Assembly: GCA_026874595.1 (NCBI GenBank) | Contig: JAPPUL010000068.1 | Location: 263,001 to 327,000, forward strand | Direction of reading: 5' to 3' | Origin: Sipunculus nudus | Lineage: Eukaryota > Annelida > Sipuncula > Golfingiida > Sipunculidae | DNA: 64,000 bases | Part shown: positions 56,038-64,000 of the stretch, piece after piece | Layout of the letters: each line of letters begins with the position of its first letter | Numbering within the stretch: position 1 is the first letter of the stretch | The notes under the pieces: model-generated | Told to the model about the DNA's origin: nothing | Database searches by the model: none | What the model saw: only the letters and a program-made list of their open reading frames with translations | Made by a program: the position numbers and the translations under genes

Positions 56038-56365
56038 TAATTCAAAATGCCTATATGGTAGTTTTGTTTGAAAAGGGAAGGGTATGTATTAATTTTAATA
56101 TAGTCAATGGCTTTTCTATGTTTTTTTCATAGTAACAACTATATATTTTATTAACCCTATATTATTCTGTACTTTATATGAGGCGTTTTGCGCTAACTGT
56201 GCTTAGATTTAAATAGCTATATAACTATCTAACTCTACAATATTAAACCAATTCTTGACAACCTGATTATTATACTACTATCTGGTTAAATATTAATACT
56301 TTGACAAATACAACAAAAACTAATATATTATGATTCATAAAGCTTATACCCTATAAGGAGATATT
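56038..56365. other. Divergent region between tctA and the nuclease gene
   Basis: These 328 bases contain the promoter of the HARE/GIY-YIG gene (56301-56329). A second TTGACA near 56255 has no clear partner. No gene is seen. Confidence 0.5.
56301..56329 (+). promoter_or_regulatory. Promoter of the HARE/GIY-YIG gene
   Basis: TTGACA (56301-56306) and TATATT (56324-56329) are spaced by 17 bases and lie 37 bases before the ATG. Confidence 0.65.
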
Positions 56366-57128
56366 ATGTCAGACTCATTACCTTGGCAAGATGCTATAAT
56401 AAAAGTTCTTAAAGATGCTAAAAAGCCTCTTTACTACGGGGAGATTACGGAACTTATCATAAAAGAAGGCTTACGTAAGAAGGTTGGCGCTACTCCTGCT
56501 AATACTGTGGTTTCACAAATTACTACATCAATGAAACGTAGTGGTAAACGCTCTCCATACATAAAGCTTGACAGGGGTAAATATGGCTTAAAAGAATTTA
56601 ACTATACTGTCATAGACGATAGTGAATCGGAAAAAGATGATTCACATGAGATAATCACCTCTTTTAGTATGTTTTGGAAAAGAGATAACGTAGATTGGAA
56701 AAAAAACAAACATATTTGGAATAGAAAGACAAGGCTCCGATCCTATTAACTTTTATAATCAAGTTGGAGTATACCTTCTTTACGATAGGAGAGAACTTAT
56801 TTACGTTGGCCGTAGTGATGAGAGTATTGGAAGTAGGCTAAAATATCACACTAAAGACAGACTCTCAGGAAGGTGGGATAGGTTTTCTTGGTTTGGACTT
56901 TTACCTATTTCTGAAGATGGGAAACTAGGTAAACTTCCATCGGGCTATAAGACAGAAAAGTTAATTAGTGTACTTGAGGCTATTCTAATTGAAGCAGTTG
57001 AACCTCGTCAAAATAGAAAGGGAGCTGATGGCTTAAGTGAAGCTGAATATATACAGGTAATTGATCCTAAACTCGAAAAGCAAAGAGCTAAAGCACTTGT
57101 TGACAAGCACTTTATTGAGATATCATAG
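56366..57128 (+). pseudogene. HARE-HTH / GIY-YIG nuclease, frameshifted in an A8 tract
   Basis: ATG 56366 (AAGGAG upstream) opens with a HARE-HTH domain: LPWQDAIIKVLKDAKKPLYYGEITELI and NTVVSQITTSMKR, YIKLDRGKYGL. That frame ends at 56749. In the next frame, entered at the run of eight A near 56700-56707, the sequence continues with NQVGVYLLYDRRELIYVGRSDESIGSRLKYH, a GIY-YIG nuclease core with its Arg, and later LEAILIEAVEPRQNRKG carrying the family Glu and Asn, to TAG 57126-57128. With seven A the two domains would be one protein of about 253 residues. The pair resembles stand-alone DNA-cutting proteins of defence or mobile regions. Confidence 0.82.
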
Positions 57129-57149
57129 TATATTAATTATAAAAACTGT

Positions 57150-57273
57150 TTTTGAACTAATAAATATAAATGTAAATGTAGATGAAGTATTTAATTTAAA
57201 CGAAGTAAATAAGGCTTTCAATTATTTCAAAGCAGAAAAACATATAGACAAAGTTGCAATCAGCATGGACTAA
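57150..57273 (+). pseudogene. 3' remnant of a third oxidoreductase copy
   Basis: In one frame this reads VDEVFNLNEVNKAFNYFKAEKHIDKVAISMD and stops. It aligns with the last 31 residues of the oxidoreductase at 45944, with clear divergence. The rest of that gene is absent. It lies just before copy B, so a tandem pair probably existed earlier. Confidence 0.8.
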
Positions 57274-57336
57274 AAAATATATAGCTGTTTATTTACTTCA
57301 TAAGAACAACTAGTAACATTATTTATTATATTAATT

Positions 57337-58405
57337 TATTATATTACACAAAGTTGGCAAAGAGTAGGGTTAATTAAAAGGAGGAGAATAAAGATGTCAG
57401 ATACAATGCTGGTACAGGTAGTTGAAAAGTACGGAGAAGACTCAGAGTTTAAGCTTATAAGGAAAGAGCGACCAAAATGCAAAGCAGGCTATGTCATAAT
57501 AAAGGTTAAGGCAACAAGTATAAATCCTATAGATGTAAAGGTAAAGGCTCTTGGCATACCTGTTATAGCGCCGCCCTTACCAGCAGTATTACATGGAGAT
57601 GTATCAGGAGTGATTGATGAGGTAGGCGACGGGGTTAGCGATTTCAAGGCAGGAGATGAGGTATACGGCTGTGCAGGTGGCTGTTATAATGAACCTGGAG
57701 CTTTGTCAGAGTATATGCTTGCAGATGCACGTTTAATATCTCTAAAGCCAAAGAATATAAATTTTATTGAGGCAGCAACATTACCCCTGTAGGCATAACA
57801 TCTTATGAATCTTTAATGGATAAGGGTTTGGAACCTAAAGAGAATATATTAATCCATGGAGGTTGTGGGGGGGTTGGACATATAGCGATACAGATGGCAA
57901 AGACACTGGATACAAAGGTATACACGACGGTATCGACAAAGGAGAAGAAAGAGATAGCTTTGTCTCTTGGAGCGGATGAAGTTATAATGTATAAAGAGGA
58001 GAGCGTTAGAGAATACGTAAGACGTCTTACGGGCGGGATGGGATTTACTCTTGTGCTTGACACAGTGGGAGGTGAGAATATAAGTCTTTGTCTTGAAGCA
58101 GTAAAGATACATGGCACCGTGGTAACTATAATAGCAACAGGGGCAGTGGTAGACCTTTCGGTACTACAGGCAAAAGCAGCGTCATTACACGCAGTATTTA
58201 TGTTATTACCTCTATATACAAGCAAAGGAAGAGAAGAGCATGGCAGGATTTTAAGACAAGTATCTAAATGGGTAGAAGCTGGACGGATAAAGCCGTTGGT
58301 AGACAAAGTATTTAATTTCAACGAAGTAAATGAAGCTCATAGTTATTTCAAAGAAGGAAAACATATAGGCAAAGTCGCAATCAGTATGGACTAAATAGCT
58401 TTATT
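57337..58405 (+). repeat. Long direct repeat, copy B (1069 bp)
   Basis: This is the partner of 45887-46956. It begins at TATTATATTACACAAAG and ends at ATAGCTTTATT, as in copy A. It is one base shorter inside the gene. Confidence 0.97.
57394..58394 (+). pseudogene. Second quinone oxidoreductase copy, one-base deletion
   Basis: This copy is nearly identical to the gene at 45944 but has lost one T near 57787 (CCCCTGTAGG for CCCCTTGTAGG). That gives an immediate TAG after 132 residues. The remaining frame from about 57793 to 58394 covers the nucleotide-binding half and keeps GGCGGVG. Differences from copy A are three scattered changes in the first half and a dense block at about 58095-58200, and nothing else. 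The dense block suggests conversion from another homologue. It sits directly upstream of the RND pump gene and keeps a perfect ribosome site. Confidence 0.9.
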
Positions 58406-58436
58406 TAATATATAGCTTTATTATAAATATAAAGAT

Positions 58437-61400
58437 ATGAAACTTATATCTTACACAATAAAACATCCTATAACAATATCTATGATAGCCTTAATAGTTA
58501 TTGTAGTAGGGCTTGTAAGCTATCTTAGCTTACAAATAGATTTAATGCCGGATATATCGTTCCCAATAATAACAATCCAAACAGATTATGAAGGTGCAAC
58601 GCCTAACGAAATTGAGACTTTAATAACAAAAAGAATAGAAGAGACTGTATCCGGCATCGAAAACATAGACAGACTAAGCTCATACTCCTACGAAGGAAGG
58701 TCTTTAGTTAGAATATATTTCAAATGGGGACTTGACTTGGATGAGGTTGCAAGCGATATACGTGATCGTTTGTCTCGAGTTAGATCTAGATTGCCTGAAG
58801 ATGCAAACGATCCTATACTACTTAAATTTGACATCAACGCAATACCTATAATGTGGATTGGGGTTCAAGGGAATTTAAGTTATAAAGACTTAAAACATTA
58901 TACAGAGAAAAATATAAAAAACAGTTTTGAGAGGATAAAAGGAGTTGCACAGGCACAAGTATCAGGAGGGCTTGAACGTGAGATACATATAAACCTCAAC
59001 TATAAGCTTTTACAGACTCAAGATATATCATTTGGCGAGGTAATAAAAGCGATTCAAAATGAAAATAAAGACATAACGATAGGCGAGATAGAAAAGCCGA
59101 CAAAGCGTTATTTAATAAGGACTCCTGGCAAATTCAAAAGTATAGACGAGATAAAAGAGGTGGTAGTAAAGCGAGTAAATAATACTAATGTGCTTATAGG
59201 GGATATAGGGAATGTATACGACAGTTTTAAAGAGATAAAGACATTTGTTAGAGTAAACGGAGAGAACGCAGTACTTTTAAGGATAATAAAACAATCGGAT
59301 GCAAACACGGTACAAACGGCAGCAAATATATTAAAAGAACTTGAGAAACTAAATGAAAGTCCTTCAATAAAGCAAAGGGGAGTTAGTCTTAAGGTTACAC
59401 GCGATACATCGGTTTATATAAAAAGGTCAATAAACAATGTGCGTCTTGCATTAATATACGGCGGTTTCATAGCTTTAACGGTACTTCTTATCTTCATAAG
59501 GAAAGTCCGAGCGACCTTAATAATTGCAATAGCAATGGTACTCTCAACGATAAGTACCTTTATATTGATGAGGAGCTTTGATCTTACCTTAAATATAATG
59601 ACGTTTGGCGGACTTGCACTTGGCATCGGGATGTTGGTAGACAATAGTGTTGTGGTAATTGAAAATATAGTAAGACACAAAGACATAAGCGGAAAAGAAG
59701 CAGGTTATACAGGTACTAAAGAAGTTATAAAGGCGATAACAACTTCGACAATAACGACTTTGGTAGTATTTATGCCTCTGTTTTTTTTAGAAGGAATAAG
59801 CGGCATAATGTTTGGTCAACTTGCGCTTATGGTAAGCTTTGCACTACTTGGCTCGCTAATAACCTCTATAACACTAATCCCTGCTTACTCAAACTATATA
59901 CTATATTCTAAAGACACAAAAGATGATAATGCTTATAATGCAAATATTAATATTATAAAAGCTCTTAATCTTAAGATGGAAGGCCTTCTTAAGAGACTTT
60001 CAAATGTGTATATAAAAGGGCTTTATATAATACTTGAGAATAAGATAAAATGTGTATCAGTTTTTGTATTCTTTCTTTTAGTAGGCTTATTTTTGCTACG
60101 TTTTATGGGCTTTAATTTTATGGCTCAGACGGACGAAGGTGAGATTAGGCTAAATGGGGACATGGTAGTTGGAACAAATATAGAGACAACAAATGCTAGA
60201 TTTAAGGGTATAGAAAAGCTTTTGCTTGAGAACTTTGATAATGAAATAGATGTAATATATACAAGGATAGGGCAATCAGGCTGGAGACGACCACAGGAGC
60301 ATTCCGGATATAGTAATATATACCTAAAGGGGCTTGATAATAGAAGCAAGAGTTCAAAAGACTTATCGCTTGAGATCTCAAAACTCATAAGTAGTAAGCT
60401 AAAAGATATAAGATTACGAGTAAGGCCCTCAAACTTCTTTTTATTCAGATATATGCGGGGTGGAGAAGACAGAATAGAATTACAAGTACTTGGTCATGAG
60501 ACTGAATCTAATAGCCAGCTTTCGGATTTAATAATAAAAGAATTACAAAATATAAAAGGTATAACCTACTTAAAAAAGTCGCTTGACAGGAGTGAGCCCC
60601 AATATGCATTACGAATAGACAGAAGGAAGGCAAAAGAATTTGGCATATCCTTACGGGAGGCGGGAGAGTTTTTACAAAATGCAACACTTGGGAATGTAGT
60701 AAGCTATTATAGTGATGGTGAGGATGAGTATCCGATTAGGGTTAGGATATCGCCTGAGGAAATAAGAAATATTGATGCGATAGAGAATCTTAAATACACA
60801 ATGAATAATAAAAAGATATACATGAAAAACCTAATAACGGATATAAGAGAGGAGAAAGCTCCAAGCGTGATAGAGCGCTTAAACCAGCAAAGGGTCATAT
60901 ATATTCAAGGGGGTATCGGCAATCGCGACACAAATCATATATTAAACGACATAAAAAAGGCAATGGAAAGGGTAACAATACCTAAAGATACATCTATACA
61001 TTATGGTGGAGTATTTGAGGAACAAGAAAAAGCACTACAAGAACTTATGCTTGGAATCATTATGGCATTTGCTCTTGTTTATATGGTAATGGCAGGACAG
61101 TTTGAATCATTTAAGGCTCCATTCGTTATAATATTCACAGTACCGTTTTCATTTACCGGAGTCATACTTATGTTCTTTTTACTAAACTATTCATTTGATG
61201 TACAAAGTTTTATAGGTGCCATAATGTTAACGGGAATAGTCGTTAATAATGCTATTGTTCTAGTTGATTTTATAGAGCGTGAAAGAATTAAAGAAGAAAA
61301 TAAAAGTAAAGACCTAAAAGAAATAATAATATACGCAGGAGAAAAGCGTCTTAGGCCAATATTAATAACTAGTTTATCTACTATACTTGCACTAATTCCA

Positions 61401-61550
61401 CTTGCAATTGGCCTTGGAGAGGGTAGCGAGACTCAAATACCTATAGCTCTTACGGTAATTGGAGGACTTAGCTATTCTATCTTTGTATCCCTTTTGCTAA
61501 TCCCATGTATTTATTTTATAATATTTAAAAACGTTAAAAATAAAATATAA
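58437..61550 (+). CDS. RND efflux pump, AcrB/HAE1 family
   Basis: This is a 1037-residue inner-membrane proton-driven exporter. It has the family layout: TM1 (residues 8-30), a first periplasmic loop, TM2-6, TM7 (near 541-558), a second periplasmic loop, then TM8-12. GIGMLVDNSVVVIEN in TM4 carries the proton-relay Asp, preceded by LTLNIMTFGGLALG, and TGIVVNNAIVLVDFIERER lies in the second half. MPDISFPIITIQTDYEGATP is a typical porter start. The adaptor gene is at 44510; an accessory segment separates the two. An outer-membrane channel gene is not in the window. Confidence 0.95.
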   Translation: MKLISYTIKHPITISMIALIVIVVGLVSYLSLQIDLMPDISFPIITIQTDYEGATPNEIETLITKRIEETVSGIENIDRLSSYSYEGRSLVRIYFKWGLDLDEVASDIRDRLSRVRSRLPEDANDPILLKFDINAIPIMWIGVQGNLSYKDLKHYTEKNIKNSFERIKGVAQAQVSGGLEREIHINLNYKLLQTQDISFGEVIKAIQNENKDITIGEIEKPTKRYLIRTPGKFKSIDEIKEVVVKRVNNTNVLIGDIGNVYDSFKEIKTFVRVNGENAVLLRIIKQSDANTVQTAANILKELEKLNESPSIKQRGVSLKVTRDTSVYIKRSINNVRLALIYGGFIALTVLLIFIRKVRATLIIAIAMVLSTISTFILMRSFDLTLNIMTFGGLALGIGMLVDNSVVVIENIVRHKDISGKEAGYTGTKEVIKAITTSTITTLVVFMPLFFLEGISGIMFGQLALMVSFALLGSLITSITLIPAYSNYILYSKDTKDDNAYNANINIIKALNLKMEGLLKRLSNVYIKGLYIILENKIKCVSVFVFFLLVGLFLLRFMGFNFMAQTDEGEIRLNGDMVVGTNIETTNARFKGIEKLLLENFDNEIDVIYTRIGQSGWRRPQEHSGYSNIYLKGLDNRSKSSKDLSLEISKLISSKLKDIRLRVRPSNFFLFRYMRGGEDRIELQVLGHETESNSQLSDLIIKELQNIKGITYLKKSLDRSEPQYALRIDRRKAKEFGISLREAGEFLQNATLGNVVSYYSDGEDEYPIRVRISPEEIRNIDAIENLKYTMNNKKIYMKNLITDIREEKAPSVIERLNQQRVIYIQGGIGNRDTNHILNDIKKAMERVTIPKDTSIHYGGVFEEQEKALQELMLGIIMAFALVYMVMAGQFESFKAPFVIIFTVPFSFTGVILMFFLLNYSFDVQSFIGAIMLTGIVVNNAIVLVDFIERERIKEENKSKDLKEIIIYAGEKRLRPILITSLSTILALIPLAIGLGEGSETQIPIALTVIGGLSYSIFVSLLLIPCIYFIIFKNVKNKI

Positions 61551-61590
61551 TTAAGCTTATATTTTATATTGTCTTAATAAGGATATACTT

Positions 61591-62241
61591 ATGAATAGTG
61601 CAGTAGTTCTTTTCTCAGGCGGACAGGATTCAACAGTATGTCTTGCCTTTGCAAAAAAGCAGTTTGATAAAGTTTATGCTCTTTCTTTTGATTATAAACA
61701 AAAACATGATATCGAACTTAAGGCTGCATCTTACATCGCAAAAGAGCTAAATGCTAAACATGAAATACTACCAATTGATACCTTGCATGAACTTGGCGGC
61801 AACTCACTTATAGATACAAATATAAAAGTAGAAAATGAAAACCATGAGGGCAAACAATATCCCAATACATTTGTCCCTGGGCGTAACTTGATATTTTTAG
61901 GCTATGCTTGTGCTTTTGCTTACAAAAAAGATATAAAGAATATTGTTGCTGGAATGAATCAAGTTGATTATAGCGGATATCCGGACTGCAGACAAGAAAC
62001 TATCAACGCCATACAAAAAGCCATAACCCTTGCCATGGACTTTGAGTTTAAGATACACACTCCCCTAATGCACCTTAATAAAAAAGAGGTTTGGGCTTTG
62101 GCTTTTGAACTTAATATCTTATCGCTTGTCAAGGAACACTCTCATTCTTGCTATAATGGGGTTTTAGGAGGCTGTGGAGTTTGTAATGCATGTATTTTAC
62201 GAAATCAAGGCCTTAAAGATTTTTTGTCTACACAAAGTTAA
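61591..62241 (+). CDS. queC: 7-cyano-7-deazaguanine synthase
   Basis: QueC makes preQ0, a precursor of queuosine in tRNA, from carboxydeazaguanine, ammonia and ATP. The PP-loop is VVLFSGGQDSTVCL near the N-terminus. TFVPGRNLIFL and GMNQVDYSGYPDCRQETINAIQ are conserved substrate segments. The zinc site is made of the Cys in SHSCYNG and of GGCGVCNACILR (four Cys in all). Length 216 is standard. AAGGAT precedes the ATG. Two bases separate it from the next gene, so the two are co-translated. Confidence 0.96.
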   Translation: MNSAVVLFSGGQDSTVCLAFAKKQFDKVYALSFDYKQKHDIELKAASYIAKELNAKHEILPIDTLHELGGNSLIDTNIKVENENHEGKQYPNTFVPGRNLIFLGYACAFAYKKDIKNIVAGMNQVDYSGYPDCRQETINAIQKAITLAMDFEFKIHTPLMHLNKKEVWALAFELNILSLVKEHSHSCYNGVLGGCGVCNACILRNQGLKDFLSTQS

Positions 62242-62243
62242 TT

Positions 62244-62768
62244 ATGACTAAACAACAAAAACATAATATTTACTACTCAACCTTCAAATCCGAAATAGGC
62301 AAACTCTTTATTGCAACTAAAGATAAGCTTTATGTTAACTTTATCACTACCACAGACAATAATGCATATATCGATATATCAAATACTTATAACCTTATTA
62401 GAGATGAGACTTTACCTATACTAAAAGAGGCTAGACATGAGATTATTAATTACCTTAAAGGAGAAGGTTACATTCCTAAAGTAAATATAAAACTAATCTC
62501 CTCTTTGACTCCATTTGAAATACAAGTTCTTACTGAAACTAAACAAATCCCATACGGCAAAACAATAACTTATAAAGAGCTTGCTAAAAGTGTACATTCT
62601 GAGAACAGCTTTCGGGCTGTTGGGAATGCTCTTGCTAAAAATCCTATACCTATAATTATACCTTGCCATAGAATTGTACGTTCAACTGGAGTGTATGGTG
62701 GCTTTGCTCTTGGCAAGAATATTAAACGTTTCTTAATTAATCTTGAAAAAGAATCTACTCTAGAGTAG
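62244..62768 (+). CDS. ogt: Methylated-DNA--protein-cysteine methyltransferase
   Basis: This protein removes alkyl groups from O6-methylguanine in a one-time suicide reaction. The C-terminal domain has TPFEIQVLTETKQIPYGKTITYKELAKSV, FRAVGNALAKNPIPIIIPCHRIVRSTGVYGGFALG. The Cys in PCHR accepts the methyl group, Arg and Asn of RAVGNAL flip the base, and GGFA follows as usual. The N-terminal part (YYSTFKSEIGKLFIA) matches the standard fold. Length 174 suits the Ogt type without the Ada extension. Its 3' end overlaps the converging gene by 14 bases. Confidence 0.94.
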   Translation: MTKQQKHNIYYSTFKSEIGKLFIATKDKLYVNFITTTDNNAYIDISNTYNLIRDETLPILKEARHEIINYLKGEGYIPKVNIKLISSLTPFEIQVLTETKQIPYGKTITYKELAKSVHSENSFRAVGNALAKNPIPIIIPCHRIVRSTGVYGGFALGKNIKRFLINLEKESTLE

Positions 62769-63318
62769 GAAGATATACATTAAATGATAGGTCCTTTACC
62801 TTTCGACCATCTATATAAACAGAAAGTGTATAATTCCCTAAAGCTAAACTCTCTCCCTTAAATACGCCTCGTATATATCCTCCCTTCTCCCCTGACGATA
62901 CACTCCCTCTTATACTATATTCTCGCCCTCTTAATCTATGTGTTGAGCTTTTTGTATTTATTGCATACGATATTTGTTTGCCCTGCGATAGCTTTGTCCA
63001 ACTCCCTGAATTCCATATCTGCATAGAATTTAATACTTCTGGAGTCTTTAGTAATAACATATAATCACATTGCACTCTGGAATTAAGCTCTACAGTAACT
63101 GCTGATACTAACTTATCCCGTTTGGGCAGCTTCCTTGTCTTCTCGTATATTATATACGCATACTCATCATATTTGCCAAATTCTATTGCCTTTACTACTC
63201 CCTTTACAGCTTCCTCTCCCCTTCCTTCTACCTCCCCCTTTTGCACCCTTTCCCCTTCTATACCATAGACTTTTAGCACTACTAAAAATATTATAACTAA
63301 AACCCAAACTAGCTTCAT
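62755..63318 (-). CDS. Exported hypothetical protein
   Basis: The protein starts with a signal peptide (MKLVWVLVIIFLVVLKVYG, cleavage near VYGIEG). A short Glu/Gly-rich linker is followed by a domain with several beta strands (VTVELNSRVQCDYMLLLKT, SYAINTKSSTHRL, GNYTLSVYIDGRKVKDLSFNVYLP). The last strand pattern (Y-x-L-x-V-x-x-D-G-x-x-V) resembles beta-sandwich binding domains. No catalytic motif is seen. It begins six bases after the TrkA-like gene stops, so the two form an operon. Confidence 0.7.
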   Translation of the reverse strand: MKLVWVLVIIFLVVLKVYGIEGERVQKGEVEGRGEEAVKGVVKAIEFGKYDEYAYIIYEKTRKLPKRDKLVSAVTVELNSRVQCDYMLLLKTPEVLNSMQIWNSGSWTKLSQGKQISYAINTKSSTHRLRGREYSIRGSVSSGEKGGYIRGVFKGESLALGNYTLSVYIDGRKVKDLSFNVYLPTLE

Positions 63319-63324
63319 AATAAT

Positions 63325-64000
63325 TCATACCCTCTGTAAGTGCTTCTCCTCTTTAAGACGATTTATATCTTTTAGCTTACCTAGTACCAAATAGCTTGCC
63401 TCTAAACTTAATTTATCTGTCTCCATAGGCTTAAAACGCACTCCCTTACCACCCCCTAATACCGCAACCACCAGCAACCCATATCTTTCAAGCTCTATAA
63501 GCCTTTTTCCACAAAGCTCTGACGTCGGCTTTAATCCAATCTCTTGTAATGAAAACCCCTCAAGCTTATTTAATAGTGCATAGCTACTTGCGTCTACCCC
63601 TTCCCTCTCTAAAAGCAAATCTACCATACGTCCTCCACTTACTATATGCGGTGATAATACTCGATCTGCTCCCGCTTTCAACAGCTTCGCATCGTTTCCC
63701 ACTTCTTCATATCTTGCTAATATATATATTTTTGGATTTAAATCACGGCCTGATAATGCTACAAATACGCTATCTGCATCATTCCCTACAACTATTACCA
63801 ACGCTTGTGCTCGCTCTATCCCTGCTTCAAGCAGCCCCTTGTCTTGAGTTGCATCTATATCTATATAATTCCAGTTCCGACTCTGTAATAGCTCAACTCG
63901 TTCCTCCTTCGTTTCTAATACCACAAAAGGTAACTTATTCCTAGCAAGCTCCTCACATATATAATCCCCTATCCGTCCATACCCACATACTATATAATGA
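63325..64000 (-). CDS. TrkA/RCK-type potassium regulatory protein, 5' end outside window
   Basis: The frame is open to the end of the window; a GTG at 63924 is internal. The first visible residues are HYIVCGYGRIGDYICEEL, the Gly-x-Gly-x-x-Gly Rossmann motif of RCK_N domains. FVVLETKEERVELLQ and YIDIDATQDKGLLEAGIERAQALVI follow. A C-terminal part from about residue 125 (EGFSLQEIGLKPTSELCGKRLIEL, LEASYLVLGKL) is an RCK_C domain. Such proteins gate K+ channels or transporters by binding NAD(H), ATP or c-di-AMP. Any channel part would lie upstream, outside the window. Confidence 0.88.
   Translation of the reverse strand, partial: HYIVCGYGRIGDYICEELARNKLPFVVLETKEERVELLQSRNWNYIDIDATQDKGLLEAGIERAQALVIVVGNDADSVFVALSGRDLNPKIYILARYEEVGNDAKLLKAGADRVLSPHIVSGGRMVDLLLEREGVDASSYALLNKLEGFSLQEIGLKPTSELCGKRLIELERYGLLVVAVLGGGKGVRFKPMETDKLSLEASYLVLGKLKDINRLKEEKHLQRV

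Noticed and set aside
45887-58405. Composite transposon
   Set aside because: No transposase, terminal inverted repeats or target-site duplication is visible at either repeat; homologous recombination explains the structure better.

Overview
The window is 64 kb of AT-rich, densely coded bacterial chromosome. The cell is Gram-negative with lipopolysaccharide: it has lpxA, a Kdo transferase (waaA), an RND efflux pair and many lipoproteins with a lipobox. The lineage is not settled from the sequence. A host-associated, genome-degrading bacterium is plausible, because several genes are visibly decaying and short tandem repeats are common. Core genes (dnaK, glnA, murG, prfB, ychF) are intact.

Layout. 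1-6616 is a block of kelch-like repeat lipoproteins on the + strand: one partial gene, three intact kelch genes (818, 2051, 5501), one helical Ala/Lys/Glu lipoprotein (3290) and one broken copy (4245-5300). They share an upstream element and a downstream hairpin and show internal duplication and mosaicism. 7247-16568 holds lpxA, a broken bacterioferritin-like gene, an MTA phosphorylase, lspA, an Smr protein, a HEAT-repeat protein with an 18-unit EDK repeat, prfB with its programmed +1 frameshift, rpiB and aroE. Two Met tRNAs (elongator-type and initiator) follow at 16.6-16.9 kb.

17-25 kb carries ychF, pyrD, a TPR protein, waaA and a two-gene LolCDE/MacB/FtsEX-type ABC transporter. 25-31 kb has the grpE-dnaK-dnaJ heat-shock operon and murG on the - strand. 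31-44 kb has a PPC-like repeat lipoprotein, glnA, a siroheme-synthase N-domain protein, a PHP phosphoesterase behind a large unrecognised 863-residue protein, bcp, pyrE and a large NHL-repeat protein whose N-terminus looks like a dead trypsin-like protease.

44.5-61.5 kb is the most unusual stretch. An RND adaptor gene and its RND pump gene are separated by two near-identical copies of a zinc-free quinone-oxidoreductase gene. These copies form direct repeats of about 1.07 kb that flank 10.4 kb of accessory DNA: argJ, a NERD-domain helicase with an apparently leaderless promoter, a YeiH-family transporter with a small membrane partner, a decayed tripartite tricarboxylate transporter (tctABC), a decayed phosphate acyltransferase and a frameshifted HARE-HTH/GIY-YIG nuclease. 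The arrangement fits integration of a circle by single crossover at the oxidoreductase gene, or duplication followed by insertion. The window ends with queC, ogt and a partial TrkA-type protein.
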